Assembly (NCBI GenBank): GCA_025355645.1
Contig: JANXZG010000043.1
Coordinates: 1 to 64,000 of the forward strand
Direction: 5' to 3'
DNA from: Gammaproteobacteria bacterium
GTDB lineage: Bacteria > Pseudomonadota > Gammaproteobacteria > Steroidobacterales > Steroidobacteraceae
Length of the DNA: 64,000 nt
The stretch's first letter is position 1, and each line of letters starts with the position of its first letter. The notes under the pieces are model-generated. The model worked only from the letters and a program-made list of their open reading frames with translations. It searched no databases and was not told where the DNA came from. Positions 47,858 to 57,493 of this stretch are shown in pieces. Position numbers and translations under genes: made by a program.

Positions 47858-48472
47858 GTGAAGCGCTTAGCCGTCCTGTTGCTGTTGACCCTCTTGAACC
47901 TGCCGGCCGTGTCCAGCACCGGCCCGATCCTGGTCCTGGGCGATAGCATCAGCGCGGGCCTGAGGCTCGCCTCTCTCGAGAGTGGCTGGGTCGCCTTGCT
48001 ACAGCACAAGTTACAAAACGAAGGGTACGGTTACCAGGTGCTCAACGCCAGCGTCAGCGGCGAGACGACCGCCGGCGGGCTTGCGCGCCTGCCGCGCGCC
48101 CTCGCCCTGCATCATCCCGCAATCGTCGTTCTGGAACTTGGCGCCAACGATGGCCTCAGGGCCCTGCCAATCGCAGCCATGCGCGAGAATCTGCAGCAGA
48201 TGATCACGCTTGCCCGAGCCGCCGGCGCTGAGGTCTTGCTGCTCGGCATGCGCATACCGCCAAACTACGGCGCCGCCTATTCGGAGCAGTTTCACTCGGC
48301 ATTTGGCCAGATCGCTGAGCAGCTCAAAATACGCTCAGTGTCTTTCCTGCTGCAGGACGTCGCGCTGTCGCCCGCGCTGATGCAGTCGGATGGGTACCAT
48401 CCGAATGAGCGCGGCCAGCCCGTCCTGCTGAATAATGTGTGGCCCCAGCTGCAGCCGATGCTGAAAAAATGA
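47858..48472 (+). CDS. tesA: SGNH-family esterase/thioesterase, TesA-like
   Basis: 204 residues from GTG 47858 with CGGAG upstream. Signal peptide about 1-19 (RLAVLLLLTLLNLPAVSS). Block I ILVLGDSISAG holds the catalytic Ser, block II the Gly in SVSGETTAGG, block III GANDGL the Asn, and block V SDGYHPNERG the Asp and His. TesA homologues act in the periplasm as thioesterase, arylesterase and lysophospholipase. The divergent ybbAP context supports orthology. Confidence 0.93.
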   Translation: MKRLAVLLLLTLLNLPAVSSTGPILVLGDSISAGLRLASLESGWVALLQHKLQNEGYGYQVLNASVSGETTAGGLARLPRALALHHPAIVVLELGANDGLRALPIAAMRENLQQMITLARAAGAEVLLLGMRIPPNYGAAYSEQFHSAFGQIAEQLKIRSVSFLLQDVALSPALMQSDGYHPNERGQPVLLNNVWPQLQPMLKK

Positions 48473-48484
48473 GGCGAAAAGCCT
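48464..48484 (-). terminator. weak intrinsic terminator after the DUF3761-like gene
   Basis: Read on the minus strand a short stem AGGC-TTTTC-GCCT (plus 48472-48484) is followed by CA and six T residues (plus 48464-48469). It overlaps the last codons of the convergent tesA gene. The stem is only 4 bp, so efficiency is doubtful. Confidence 0.4.
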
Positions 48485-48489
48485 AAAGC

Positions 48490-48981
48490 TTACTTGCCGT
48501 CCAGCCACTTACCGACGCCGCCATGGCTGGAGCAGGCTCCCTGGTGGTTCTTCGCCATCGAGTAGCTGCCGTCCTTGCACTGGGCCGTCGCACCCGCGGG
48601 CGCCAGGCCCGCGCCCGACGACGCCGGCGTCGCGGTCGCTGCTGCGCCCGGTTTTGCTGCCGCCGTGGCCGGCTTGGCCGGCGCCGCCGCAGCGCTTGAC
48701 GGGGCAGCCTTATTTACGCCGCCATGCCCCGAGCAAGCGCCTTTTCCGATTGCCGTTGAAGTTGTGCCGTCGTTGCAGTTGGTCGGCGCAGCCGCAGCGC
48801 CTGACGGCGCTGACTTGTTCACACCGCCATGCCCTGAGCAGGTGCCACTTCCGGTCGCCGTCGAGGTCGTGCCGTCGTTGCAGTTGGTCGGCGCGGACGC
48901 CGACTGTGCCGGCAGCGGCGTGCCGGCCAGCGAAAAAAGGACCGCGGCAGCGGCGATGGTCAGCAGAGATTTGATACGCAT
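48490..48981 (-). CDS. exported protein with three DUF3761-like Cys/His repeats
   Basis: 163 residues. Signal peptide about 1-26 (hydrophobic SLLTIAAAAVLFSLAG). Three copies of C-x-DG(T/S)-(T/Y)S-x9-11-CSxHGGV lie at about 34-54, 69-89 and 135-156. They are joined by Ala/Pro/Lys linkers; the first two repeats are near identical and the third (CKDGSYSMAKNHQGACSSHGGVGKWL) is closest to the usual DUF3761 form. Two Cys and one His per repeat suggest disulfides or metal binding in the periplasm. Function unknown. AAGGAA precedes the ATG. Confidence 0.8.
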   Translation of the reverse strand: MRIKSLLTIAAAAVLFSLAGTPLPAQSASAPTNCNDGTTSTATGSGTCSGHGGVNKSAPSGAAAAPTNCNDGTTSTAIGKGACSGHGGVNKAAPSSAAAAPAKPATAAAKPGAAATATPASSGAGLAPAGATAQCKDGSYSMAKNHQGACSSHGGVGKWLDGK

Positions 48982-49035
48982 GCGTTCCTTCCTCGTTTGA
49001 TTCGACTGGCCGGAAAGCCCGGCATAATACTCTCG

Positions 49036-49443
49036 CTACCGGCTTTGGCCGGCGCCCCCCACCGGCGCGACCGTGGCGACATTCATCAGAAATTGCGTGT
49101 GCTGGTGGGCGGCCGCCGCTTCGAACAGCGAGCCATGCACCGTAATATGCGCTCCCTCGACAATGTCCGGCGGAAACTCCGACCAGCCAACCAGCTGGAT
49201 GTCATTGACCGGCATGCAGGAATGGCTTTCGGCCGGCGCATAGACATGTGCGGTCCTGTCCAGGGCCAGCACCGGTACATTATCGACACCGCTGCCGGTC
49301 GGAAAATCACGAAAATGAATCTTGCCGGTCAGAGTCGCATTGATCGGCTCAAGGAAAAAACACCGGCCGCCCCCGATGACGCATCCGGCAAGCGTAGTCG
49401 CGAGTGCCAGGCAAAGAATAAGGCGAGTCATCATCACTGCCAT
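49036..49443 (-). CDS. predicted lipoprotein, unknown
   Basis: 135 residues with a lipoprotein signal (LILCLALATTLAGC, Cys21). The mature part has a few Cys and beta-like stretches (TGKIHFRDFPTG, VPVLALDRTAHVYAP, IVEGAHITVHGSLFEAAAAHQHTQFLMNV). I recognise no family. ATG codons at 49434 and 49431 are alternative starts. It lies upstream of, and on the same strand as, the DUF3761-like gene and divergent from fadD. Confidence 0.6.
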   Translation of the reverse strand: MAVMMTRLILCLALATTLAGCVIGGGRCFFLEPINATLTGKIHFRDFPTGSGVDNVPVLALDRTAHVYAPAESHSCMPVNDIQLVGWSEFPPDIVEGAHITVHGSLFEAAAAHQHTQFLMNVATVAPVGGAGQSR

Positions 49444-49530
49444 CCTGTGTTTGCACCGCCGTCGTCATTCGGCCGTTGCCGTGCGCCGGGCGCGGTGCTA
49501 TACCCATGAGATCATAGTCCGGAGTGACGC

Positions 49531-51237
49531 GTGGACCCAATTTGGCTGAAGCACTATCCGGAGGGCGTTCCTGCAACGATCGACCCCGGCAAGTATACGT
49601 CGATCAGGCAGCTTTTCGACGAGGCCTGCGCCAAGTTTGGCGATGCCCCGGCCTTTACGAACATGGGCACGACGCTGACATACGCCGAGCTCGACTCGCT
49701 GTCCGGCGCATTCGCCGGGTGGTTGCAAAAGCGTGCGGGCCTTGCCCAGGGCGATCGCGTAGCGCTGATGATGCCCAACGTACTGCAATATCCAGTGGCA
49801 TTGTTCGGCGCCCTGCGCGCGGGCATGGTCGTGGTCAACACCAATCCGCTATACACGGCGCGGGAACTTGAGCACCAGCTGTGCGATTCCGGCGCCACGG
49901 CGATCGTGATCCTCGAGAATTTCGCCCATGTGCTTCAGCAGGTCCTGCCGCGAACGCAGGTCAAGACCGTGCTCGTGACGGGTGTCGGGGACCTGCTGCG
50001 CAAGCCGCGCGGCTGGCTCGTCAATTTCGTGCTGCGGCATATCAGGAGAAAAGTCCCGGCCTGGCGCATTGCGGGGGTGCAGGATTTCAGGTCGGCGCTC
50101 GCCTCAGGCGCGGGCGTGGCACTGCAGGATATCGTCGCAGCGGCGGAGGATATCGCGTTCCTGCAATACACTGGTGGGACGACGGGCGTCGCGAAGGGTG
50201 CCATTCTCACTCACCGCAACATGATCGCCAACGTATTGCAGGCAGATTCCTGGATCAGGCCGAGCCTGCCGCCGCAGGCCGAGACGATCGTGATCACCGC
50301 GCTGCCGCTCTACCATATCTTTTCCCTGACGGCGAATTGCCTGCTGTTCGTCGTGGTCGGCGCGCACAATATCCTGATCACCAATCCTCGTGACTTCCCG
50401 GGCTTTGTCGCAGAGCTGAAGAAATTCCGGTTCTACTTCATCAGCGGCGTCAACACGCTGTTCAATGCCTTGCTGCACAATCCGGATTTTGCCGGTGTCG
50501 ACTTCAGCGCGCTGCGCGTATCGCTCGGGGGTGGCATGGCGGTACAAGCTGCAGTCGCGGCCCGCTGGAAAAAAGTCACGGGCTGCGTGCTGACGCAGGC
50601 CTGGGGCCTGACGGAAACTTCCCCAGCGGCCTGCATAAATCCGGTCGGCCTCGATTTCAATGGCTCCATCGGCCTGCCCATCCCCTCGACGTTCATCTCG
50701 ATCAGGAACGATGATGGTAGCGAGCTCGACATGGGCGAACACGGCGAGATCTGCGTGCGCGGACCGCAGGTGACGCCGGGCTACTGGAACCGGCCCGATG
50801 AAACGGCGAAGGTTTTCTTCGGCGACTGGCTGCGGACCGGAGATATCGGTCATATCGATTCCAGCGGATTCGTTTATATCGACGACCGCAAGAAGGACAT
50901 GATCCTGGTGTCCGGGTTCAACGTGTACCCAAACGAAATCGAGGGCGTTGTCGCCGAGCACCCCGGTGTGCTCGAAGTCGCGGCCGTGGCCCAGCCCGAT
51001 GAAGCCTCCGGCGAGGCTGTCGCGATTTTTGTGGTCAAGAAGGATCCGAACCTGACCGCAACCGCGCTGATCGAGCACTGCCGCCAGAGCCTGACCGGCT
51101 ACAAAATTCCAAAGTATGTGTATTTCCGCGACGAGTTGCCGAAGACCAATGTCGGCAAGATCCTGCGCCGGGCGCTGCGCGAGGAGCTGGACGTCGCAAG
51201 CGGAGCGGCCACCAAAGGCGCTCAGGCGGGCACGTAA
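49531..51237 (+). CDS. fadD: long-chain fatty acid-CoA ligase
   Basis: 568 residues from GTG 49531 with CCGGAG upstream. AMP-binding P-loop [16 protein letters not shown] at about 213-228, [11 protein letters not shown], and the FACS signature region [40 protein letters not shown]. The end has [10 protein letters not shown] with the adenylation Lys. N-terminal [30 protein letters not shown] fits FadD. It activates fatty acids with ATP and CoA at the inner membrane for beta-oxidation. Convergent 16-nt overlap with hemE. No FadR site can be called. Confidence 0.95.
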   Translation: MDPIWLKHYPEGVPATIDPGKYTSIRQLFDEACAKFGDAPAFTNMGTTLTYAELDSLSGAFAGWLQKRAGLAQGDRVALMMPNVLQYPVALFGALRAGMVVVNTNPLYTARELEHQLCDSGATAIVILENFAHVLQQVLPRTQVKTVLVTGVGDLLRKPRGWLVNFVLRHIRRKVPAWRIAGVQDFRSALASGAGVALQDIVAAAEDIAFLQYTGGTTGVAKGAILTHRNMIANVLQADSWIRPSLPPQAETIVITALPLYHIFSLTANCLLFVVVGAHNILITNPRDFPGFVAELKKFRFYFISGVNTLFNALLHNPDFAGVDFSALRVSLGGGMAVQAAVAARWKKVTGCVLTQAWGLTETSPAACINPVGLDFNGSIGLPIPSTFISIRNDDGSELDMGEHGEICVRGPQVTPGYWNRPDETAKVFFGDWLRTGDIGHIDSSGFVYIDDRKKDMILVSGFNVYPNEIEGVVAEHPGVLEVAAVAQPDEASGEAVAIFVVKKDPNLTATALIEHCRQSLTGYKIPKYVYFRDELPKTNVGKILRRALREELDVASGAATKGAQAGT

Positions 51238-52280
51238 CCCCTGACCGTATCGACCAGCAGCGCGACCCGCTCCGGGTCCACACCGGGCGTAATGCCATGG
51301 CCGAGGTTGAACACATGGCCGGGACCTGCGCCAAAGCTGTCGAGCACGCGCAGCGTCTCGGCGCGCAGTCGCTCCGGGGGCGCCAGCAGCGCCGCCGGAT
51401 CGAGATTGCCCTGTAGCGCGACCCGGCCCTCCACCAGGGCACGAGCCGCGGACAAATCTGTCGTCCAGTCGACTCCCACCGCATCACAGCCGATCGAGGC
51501 GATTTTCCGGAGCCACGCGCCCCCGCCCTTGGTGAAAACAATGCTCGGGACACGGCGCCCTTGCGCCTCACGCGTAAGCGAAGAGATGATCTGCTCCATG
51601 TAATGGAGAGAGAATTCCTGGTACTGGCGCGGTGTCAGGATCCCGCCCCAGGTGTCGAAAATCATCACGGCCTGCGCGCCTGCGGCGATTTGTGCATTCA
51701 GGTACAGGATCGTCGCCTTGCCAAGCAATTCCAGCAGCCGGTGCAGGTCGCGCGGCGCCGCATACATCATGCCTTTGATGTATGAGTAGGACTTGCTGCT
51801 GCCACCCTCGACCATGTACGTGGCCACGGTCCAGGGACTGCCCGCAAATCCAATCAGCGGAATGCGGCCGCCCAGCTCGCGGCGCACGAGCGCCACCGCA
51901 TCAATCACGTACTTCAACTCGCTGCCAGGATCAGGAAGGCCAAGTGCATCGATGTCAGCGGAGCAGCGCACCGGGCGCTGAAATACCGGCCCATCGCCGC
52001 CCTCGAATTCCAACCCCAGCTTCATCGCATGCGGAATCGTCAGGATGTCGGAGAACAGGATCGCGGCATCAAGCGGATAGCGATCGATCGGCTGCAGCGT
52101 GACCTCGCAGGCTAGCTGCGGGTTCGTGCATAGCGCCAGAAAATTTCCCGCTTTTGCGCGTGTCGCGCGATATTCCGGCAGGTAACGCCCGGCCTGGCGC
52201 ATCAGCCAGATGGGCCGGCGCGCTACGGGCTCGCGCAGTAGCGCGCGCAACAGCAGGTCGTTCTTCAGCGCAACGCTCAA
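51222..52280 (-). CDS. hemE: uroporphyrinogen decarboxylase
   Basis: 352 residues. Signatures [16 protein letters not shown] near residue 23 and [17 protein letters not shown] near 145; also [19 protein letters not shown] with the catalytic Asp. The start is TTG 52280, overlapping the dgt stop (TTGA). It decarboxylates uroporphyrinogen III to coproporphyrinogen III in the cytosol. Last gene of the aroK-aroB-dgt-hemE series, an order seen in several gammaproteobacteria. Confidence 0.97.
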   Translation of the reverse strand: MSVALKNDLLLRALLREPVARRPIWLMRQAGRYLPEYRATRAKAGNFLALCTNPQLACEVTLQPIDRYPLDAAILFSDILTIPHAMKLGLEFEGGDGPVFQRPVRCSADIDALGLPDPGSELKYVIDAVALVRRELGGRIPLIGFAGSPWTVATYMVEGGSSKSYSYIKGMMYAAPRDLHRLLELLGKATILYLNAQIAAGAQAVMIFDTWGGILTPRQYQEFSLHYMEQIISSLTREAQGRRVPSIVFTKGGGAWLRKIASIGCDAVGVDWTTDLSAARALVEGRVALQGNLDPAALLAPPERLRAETLRVLDSFGAGPGHVFNLGHGITPGVDPERVALLVDTVRGYVPA

Positions 52281-53428
52281 GTTCTTTCGCCGGGATCAAA
52301 CAGCCGCCGGTGCTCAAGGATCGCGTAGCGATCGGTCATGCCAGCAATGTAATCGGCCACCGCGCGCGCGTGGCCATGGGGCCCGGACAGCGACTCGTGC
52401 CGGGGCCCGGTCGCGCGGTGCTCATCGGGCATCAGCGCAGGATCGCCGTGGAACGCGTTAAACAGTTCGGTGACCACGCGCCGTGCCTTCGAGGTCATCC
52501 TTTGCACTTTGTAGTGCCGGTAGACCTGCTCGCGCAGAAACCTCTTCAGCCCCAGATTCTTCGCTTGCAGCGATTCGGAAAACCCGATCAGGTAGGCAGG
52601 CTGCGCACGCACCTCAGCGATCGAGGCGACCCCGGACGCGCGCAGCCTCGCACTGGACGCATCGAGCAGGTCGATCACCATGTGATTAATCATGCGCCTG
52701 AGCACCTCGTACACCAGGCGCTTGCCGGCAAGCCCTGGATGCAGCGTCAGGACCTCGGCGTGATGTTCGCCGAACAGCGGCAGCTCGAGCAGCTGCTCGA
52801 CCGTGATGAGGCCTGCGCGAATGCCATCGTCGATATCATGGTTGTTATAGGCGATCTCATCGGCAAAATTGGCAAGCTGGGCCTCCAGGCCCGGCTGCTG
52901 GCGCTTCAGGAAGCGCTCGCCGACGTCGCCGAGTCGCGCGGCATTCATGGCCGAGCAATGCTTGAGTATCCCTTCCCGGCATTCAAACGTCAGATTAAGG
53001 CCATTGAATAGCGCATAACGCTCCTCGAGTTCATCGACGACCCGCAGCGACTGCAGGTTATGCTCGAACCCGTCGAACCCCGCCATGCACTCGTTCAGTG
53101 CATCCTGCCCGGCATGGCCGAACGGCGTGTGGCCGAGGTCATGGGCCAGGCATATCGCCTCGGCCAGCACCTCATTGAGCTGCATCGAGCGCGCCACGGT
53201 GCGCGCGATCTGCGCGACCTCGAGCGAATGGGTCAGGCGCGTCCTATACAGGTCGCCTTCGTGATTGACGAACACCTGGGTCTTGTAGACCAGGCGGCGG
53301 AATGCGGCCGAATGCACGATCCGATCACGGTCGCGCTGGTATTCCGAACGTTGCGCAGGGGGCTCCTCCGGATGGCGGCGGCCCCTCGATTGCGCATCGT
53401 GCGCGGCGTAGGGCGCAAGTTCACTCAT
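52277..53428 (-). CDS. dgt: deoxyguanosinetriphosphate triphosphohydrolase-like protein
   Basis: 383 residues. HD-domain motifs: [39 protein letters not shown] (His), [25 protein letters not shown] (His-Asp) and [12 protein letters not shown]. It belongs to the shorter type-2 dGTPase family (about 380 residues), which cleaves triphosphate from dNTPs. It overlaps aroB upstream (ATGA) and hemE downstream. Confidence 0.93.
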   Translation of the reverse strand: MSELAPYAAHDAQSRGRRHPEEPPAQRSEYQRDRDRIVHSAAFRRLVYKTQVFVNHEGDLYRTRLTHSLEVAQIARTVARSMQLNEVLAEAICLAHDLGHTPFGHAGQDALNECMAGFDGFEHNLQSLRVVDELEERYALFNGLNLTFECREGILKHCSAMNAARLGDVGERFLKRQQPGLEAQLANFADEIAYNNHDIDDGIRAGLITVEQLLELPLFGEHHAEVLTLHPGLAGKRLVYEVLRRMINHMVIDLLDASSARLRASGVASIAEVRAQPAYLIGFSESLQAKNLGLKRFLREQVYRHYKVQRMTSKARRVVTELFNAFHGDPALMPDEHRATGPRHESLSGPHGHARAVADYIAGMTDRYAILEHRRLFDPGERT

Positions 53429-54513
53429 CCGAAATGATCCTTCAAGAGACCCGCCAGCGCAGCCTCGGGGTAGCTGCCGACGATTTGAGCCTTTCCCAGG
53501 CGCTCGAGCAGCACAAAGCGGATCGTCCCAGCCAGAACTTTTTTGTCCATTTGCATCAGCTCCTGCAGGCGCGCCGCGCCAATTTTCGGCATCTCGGTAG
53601 GCAACGCGGCGATTTTCAGCAATTCACGCAGGCGCTGCACGACTGCTTTATCGATCATGCCCAGACGCGCCGAGAAGTCGGCCGCCAGCTGCATGCCGAG
53701 GGCCACTGCCTCGCCGTGCAGATAGCGCGAATAACCCGTCGCCGCCTCGATCGCATGGGCGAACGTGTGGCCAAAATTCAGGATCGCCCGCAAGTTAAGT
53801 TCACGCTCATCCTGGGCGACAACCTGCGCCTTGATCTCGCAGGAGCGGGCTATCGCCTGCGTCAGCAACGCTGGATCACGCGCGAGTATATTTGCGAGGT
53901 TTCGCTCCAGCCAATCGAACAGGGCCGCATCCCAGATGCAACCGTATTTAATCACTTCGGCAAGCCCCGCGCGCAGCTCCCGGTCCGGCAGACTCGACAA
54001 CGTATCGGTGTCCGCGGCGACCGCGAGCGGCTGATGGAACGCGCCAATCAGGTTCTTGCCGCCCGGGTGATTCACACCGGTCTTGCCACCGACCGACGAG
54101 TCGACCTGGGCCAGCAGCGTGGTCGGCGCCTGCACATAGCCGATGCCGCGTTGATAGCAGGCAGCTGCGAAGCCCGCTACATCACCGACTACGCCGCCTC
54201 CCAAGGCCACCAGCGTCGCATCGCGGTGCATCTTGTGGTGGACCAGTGAATCGAGCACGGCGCTGGCCGATTGCAAGGTCTTATGCGATTCGCCATCTGG
54301 CAGGATGCAGCGCGCGATGCGCCGCTCTCCGAGGGCCTCGAGCAGGCGCTCGAGGTAAAGGGGCGCGACCGTCGTATTGCTGACGATCAGCAGGGCGCTC
54401 CCCGGGACGTTCTCTGTCATCCATCGCCGGTCCGTCAGAAGCCCCGCCCCGATCGCGATCGGATAGCGCGCATGCCCTGTGTCAACGTGAATGGTTTGCA
54501 CGGGGGCAGGCAT
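53425..54513 (-). CDS. aroB: 3-dehydroquinate synthase
   Basis: 362 residues from ATG 54513. NAD-binding [22 protein letters not shown], substrate loop [32 protein letters not shown], and metal-site [29 protein letters not shown] are intact. It makes 3-dehydroquinate from DAHP in the shikimate pathway. Six nt separate it from aroK. Confidence 0.97.
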   Translation of the reverse strand: MPAPVQTIHVDTGHARYPIAIGAGLLTDRRWMTENVPGSALLIVSNTTVAPLYLERLLEALGERRIARCILPDGESHKTLQSASAVLDSLVHHKMHRDATLVALGGGVVGDVAGFAAACYQRGIGYVQAPTTLLAQVDSSVGGKTGVNHPGGKNLIGAFHQPLAVAADTDTLSSLPDRELRAGLAEVIKYGCIWDAALFDWLERNLANILARDPALLTQAIARSCEIKAQVVAQDERELNLRAILNFGHTFAHAIEAATGYSRYLHGEAVALGMQLAADFSARLGMIDKAVVQRLRELLKIAALPTEMPKIGAARLQELMQMDKKVLAGTIRFVLLERLGKAQIVGSYPEAALAGLLKDHFG

Positions 54514-54519
54514 CAACGC

Positions 54520-55050
54520 TTAAGGAGCACCACGCGCGGCGCGCAGTTTTTGCTGGATTTCTTCGGCGACCGTCTGTGCGCGCCGGTTGTCGGTGCTGAC
54601 CGTGATGTCGGCGATTTCCGTATACAGGGCCGCGCGCCGCTCCATCAAATCATGCAATTTCTGCTGCGGATCGGTGTCGTTAAGCAGGGGACGGTGCCTT
54701 GCATGGCGCGTGCGCTCAAGCTGCTGCTCGACCGAGGTCGCGAGGTAGACGACCACGCCGCGTTCAGCGAGGGTGCGGCGATTATCCACGTTGATGACCG
54801 CCCCGCCACCGGTTGCGAGCACGATGTTATCCATTTGCGCGAGGCGCGCGATCGCGTCGCGCTCGCGCACTCTGAATCCGACCTCGCCCTCTTTTTCGAA
54901 TATGAAGGCAATGTCGACACCGGTCTTGGCCTCGACATCCGCATCGCTGTCATGAAACGTGAAATGAAATAGCCGCGCCAGGTTCTTGCCGACGGCGGTC
55001 TTGCCGGAGCCCATGGGGCCGATCAGGAAGATGTTGCGCTGGGAAAGCAT
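54520..55050 (-). CDS. aroK: shikimate kinase
   Basis: 176 residues. P-loop FLIGPMGSGKTAVGKNLA, shikimate-binding DSDADVEAKTGVDI, second G motif LATGGGAVI, and lid region ERTRHARHRPLL. It phosphorylates shikimate. In many gammaproteobacteria aroK follows pilQ directly; here an Ig-like lipoprotein gene intervenes, with a palindrome in the 81-nt gap. Confidence 0.97.
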   Translation of the reverse strand: MLSQRNIFLIGPMGSGKTAVGKNLARLFHFTFHDSDADVEAKTGVDIAFIFEKEGEVGFRVRERDAIARLAQMDNIVLATGGGAVINVDNRRTLAERGVVVYLATSVEQQLERTRHARHRPLLNDTDPQQKLHDLMERRAALYTEIADITVSTDNRRAQTVAEEIQQKLRAARGAP

Positions 55051-55082
55051 GGTGGACGCAAATGATAGCCCACCAAAAGCGG

Positions 55083-55116
55083 ATAGTCCGGGATCCCGAT
55101 CGGGATCCCGGACTAT
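55083..55116. repeat. perfect 34-nt palindrome between aroK and the Ig-like lipoprotein gene
   Basis: The 17-nt half ATAGTCCGGGATCCCGA is followed directly by its exact reverse complement. As RNA it would form a 15-bp hairpin with a GATC loop, in either direction. On the minus strand it follows the stop of the lipoprotein gene by about 15 nt and precedes aroK by 32 nt. After the hairpin comes CCGCTTTT rather than a clean T-tract. It may act as terminator or mRNA stabiliser, or be a mobile repeat unit. Its inner core repeats GGGATCCC. Confidence 0.9.
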
Positions 55117-55131
55117 CTGGGAATAAACGCT

Positions 55132-57456
55132 TCAATTACTCAAGGCATAGGAGACGTTCGTCGTGATGCCGCCAGGCGTGACCGTGGTAATCGTCAAAAT
55201 ACCCGCGGTCGGAGTTCCCGAGATCGGCGTTATATTGAAAACATCGGTACGCCCGCCGAGATCGGCACTGCAAGGCCATTTATAGGAGGAAGGGCCGTTG
55301 ATCGTGCCGGCAGAGCCGGGGGATATGGCAAGACTGACCAGCGTGCCGGCCGGCATTTGCTGGTAGCGCGCGTCGGTGATATTGACGGCCAGGTTGATGG
55401 GCAGCACATAACCGGGCGCCGCGGGCTGCGCGGGGTTCACCGTGATTATCGGCGTGTTGCCCGACACGATGATGATGTCACTGGCGGAAATGCCGACAGT
55501 AGCAGACGGGGCGCACAGCGCACTGCCGGCCGGCCCGCATAGCGCCGATTCGATCACCCCGTCCGGAGCGGCCCAGGCACCGGTGTTGAAGAAGTCGTAA
55601 TAAAACTCGCCCGGTACATAGATCCCGTCACACACTGAGCCCAGGGCGTAGCAAGTGAACAGTTCCCACTGGTTATTGAATGGATCGCCAATATCCTGAA
55701 ACGGCTTCGGCCCGCCGGACGGCGGCGTAAGAGCGCCGTAGGGACCGGAGTAGTTGCCGTAATTGTTCCAGGGATCATTGGCATTCCACGGAAGGGTATC
55801 GAGGTTCGCGTCGAACACGCCATTTCCGACCTTATCGACAAAGCTCTCCTCGCCGATCGCGTACGCGAGGATGGGGCTACGGGCGTTGGTCGTGCCGTTG
55901 CAGGTCAGTGCGCCGTTCGGTGCAACGAAGGTTCCGGGAACCGCGCCCACCATGGCACAGTAGGAAGAATAGTAGTCGTAGTATGAAGGCACTGCAGCCG
56001 CGCTAAAAGTTGACTGAGGGTTTCCGGCCACCGAATACGGATTTTGGCTGACCCAGTTGACGGTACAGGTACCGGTGCCCGCAGTGGCCTGGGTGCTGCC
56101 CGTCTGGCAACTCGGATCGATATGCCCAAGCAGCGTGTGGAAATTGACCGTGGTGCCGTCGGGTACCGGGTTGGTGAAGCGATCGCGCATACGCACCGTC
56201 ACCGGCACGACCACGCCGTCCTGATCCCAGGCTTCGACGTTGGGACACAACACGGCCAGCGAAATACCGACGCTCGCCGGTATGCCGGTCGAAATAGTCA
56301 GCGCGTTGGAATCGGTAGAGATTATATAAGGCGAGGCCGGTGGCAGTGGTGTAACCGTCGTGGCGGCGTGAACGGTCACCGGCTCTGCGACGGTGCCGCT
56401 GCTGATGACGGTCTGGACCTTGCCATTGGCATCGGTAACCCCCGAGGCGGGAGTAAATGTCACTCCGCCGACGGTTGTGGATAACGAAAAATCGACGGTT
56501 GCGCCGGGTCTCGGCCCGCCGCCACTATCGAGCACCTGGAAGACGACGGTGGACGTGGACGAGCCCCCGATGCTGCCAAGTCCCTTGAGGGTCATGGTCG
56601 GAGGCGTCGCTGATATGAACTTGATGGAACCGATCGCGGCTGGCGAGATCGTCACAGTGCCGCTTGCCGAAAGATTCTGGCTGTTCGGAGTTGCAGTTGC
56701 GGTTACCAAGTCGTTACCGCTGCAACCGGTCGCCACATACGTCGCGGTCGCTGTACCGCTCGTGGTCGTAACCGTGGGGGTTCCGGTCGGCTGTCCGAAG
56801 CCGGTAATGGTGGCCAAGTTCTGGCCAACGCAGGCGGAGCTGAACGTGACGACCGTTGATGTCGTGTACGGCGCGCCGGTCTGGTCGATCAGGTTGACCT
56901 GCAGCGAGGTGCTGCCGCCAGCTGATAGCGACGCGGTCGAAATCGCGATGACCCCCGGCGTGAACGATGCGCCCGTACCGTTGCCCATCGAGACCGTCGT
57001 CCCGCCGCTCGTCGCTGAAACGACAGAAACGGGAACCTGCTGGGTTAGTGATCCGGAAGCGGCCGTTACCGTGATGACTGAGCCTGCTGCCGCGCCATTG
57101 GCGGTCAGTGTAGCGATCGCCGCACCATTGCTGTTCGTGGTGTAGTTGGTTACCACAATCGCGCCGCCGACGCTGGCGGTAAAGGTTACGGCCACGCCCG
57201 GAATCAGGGTATTGGACGCATTGCTCGCAAGTACTGTTATGGTCGCGCCGGAGGATCCGTCCGACGGAATAGTGGGGACGCTCGACTTGATCGAGATCGC
57301 CGCCGCGGTCACAGTGCCGCCGCCGGAGGTTCCGCCCGAGGTTCCGCTCGAGCTGCCGCCGCTGGAGGACCCTACCGTTCCAAGTGTCGCGCTGCCGCTG
57401 CCGCAGCCTGCGAGCAGGGCAAGGCACAGGCAAGTGATAACAGATAATCTACGCAT
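55132..57456 (-). CDS. large Ig-like (Big) repeat lipoprotein
   Basis: 774 residues. A lipoprotein signal with lipobox LLAGC (Cys18) is followed by a Gly/Ser/Thr linker to about 50. About four immunoglobulin-like Big_1/invasin-type domains follow, roughly 52-150, 155-265, 268-375 and 378-470; an example is VPVTVRMRDRFTNPVPDGTTVNFHT. Beyond 470 is an unusual part rich in Trp, Asn, Tyr, Pro and Gly (about 545-630, WNANDPWNNYGNY, GEFYYDFFNTGAW) and a final beta-rich domain. It is anchored in the outer membrane or exported. Low charge and high Thr/Ala/Gly differ from its neighbours. It interrupts the pilQ-aroK junction. Confidence 0.8.
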   Translation of the reverse strand: MRRLSVITCLCLALLAGCGSGSATLGTVGSSSGGSSSGTSGGTSGGGTVTAAAISIKSSVPTIPSDGSSGATITVLASNASNTLIPGVAVTFTASVGGAIVVTNYTTNSNGAAIATLTANGAAAGSVITVTAASGSLTQQVPVSVVSATSGGTTVSMGNGTGASFTPGVIAISTASLSAGGSTSLQVNLIDQTGAPYTTSTVVTFSSACVGQNLATITGFGQPTGTPTVTTTSGTATATYVATGCSGNDLVTATATPNSQNLSASGTVTISPAAIGSIKFISATPPTMTLKGLGSIGGSSTSTVVFQVLDSGGGPRPGATVDFSLSTTVGGVTFTPASGVTDANGKVQTVISSGTVAEPVTVHAATTVTPLPPASPYIISTDSNALTISTGIPASVGISLAVLCPNVEAWDQDGVVVPVTVRMRDRFTNPVPDGTTVNFHTLLGHIDPSCQTGSTQATAGTGTCTVNWVSQNPYSVAGNPQSTFSAAAVPSYYDYYSSYCAMVGAVPGTFVAPNGALTCNGTTNARSPILAYAIGEESFVDKVGNGVFDANLDTLPWNANDPWNNYGNYSGPYGALTPPSGGPKPFQDIGDPFNNQWELFTCYALGSVCDGIYVPGEFYYDFFNTGAWAAPDGVIESALCGPAGSALCAPSATVGISASDIIIVSGNTPIITVNPAQPAAPGYVLPINLAVNITDARYQQMPAGTLVSLAISPGSAGTINGPSSYKWPCSADLGGRTDVFNITPISGTPTAGILTITTVTPGGITTNVSYALSN

Positions 57457-57493
57457 AGCTCTCGTCCCTCACCGGTCAGGCCGGCGCCAGAAA

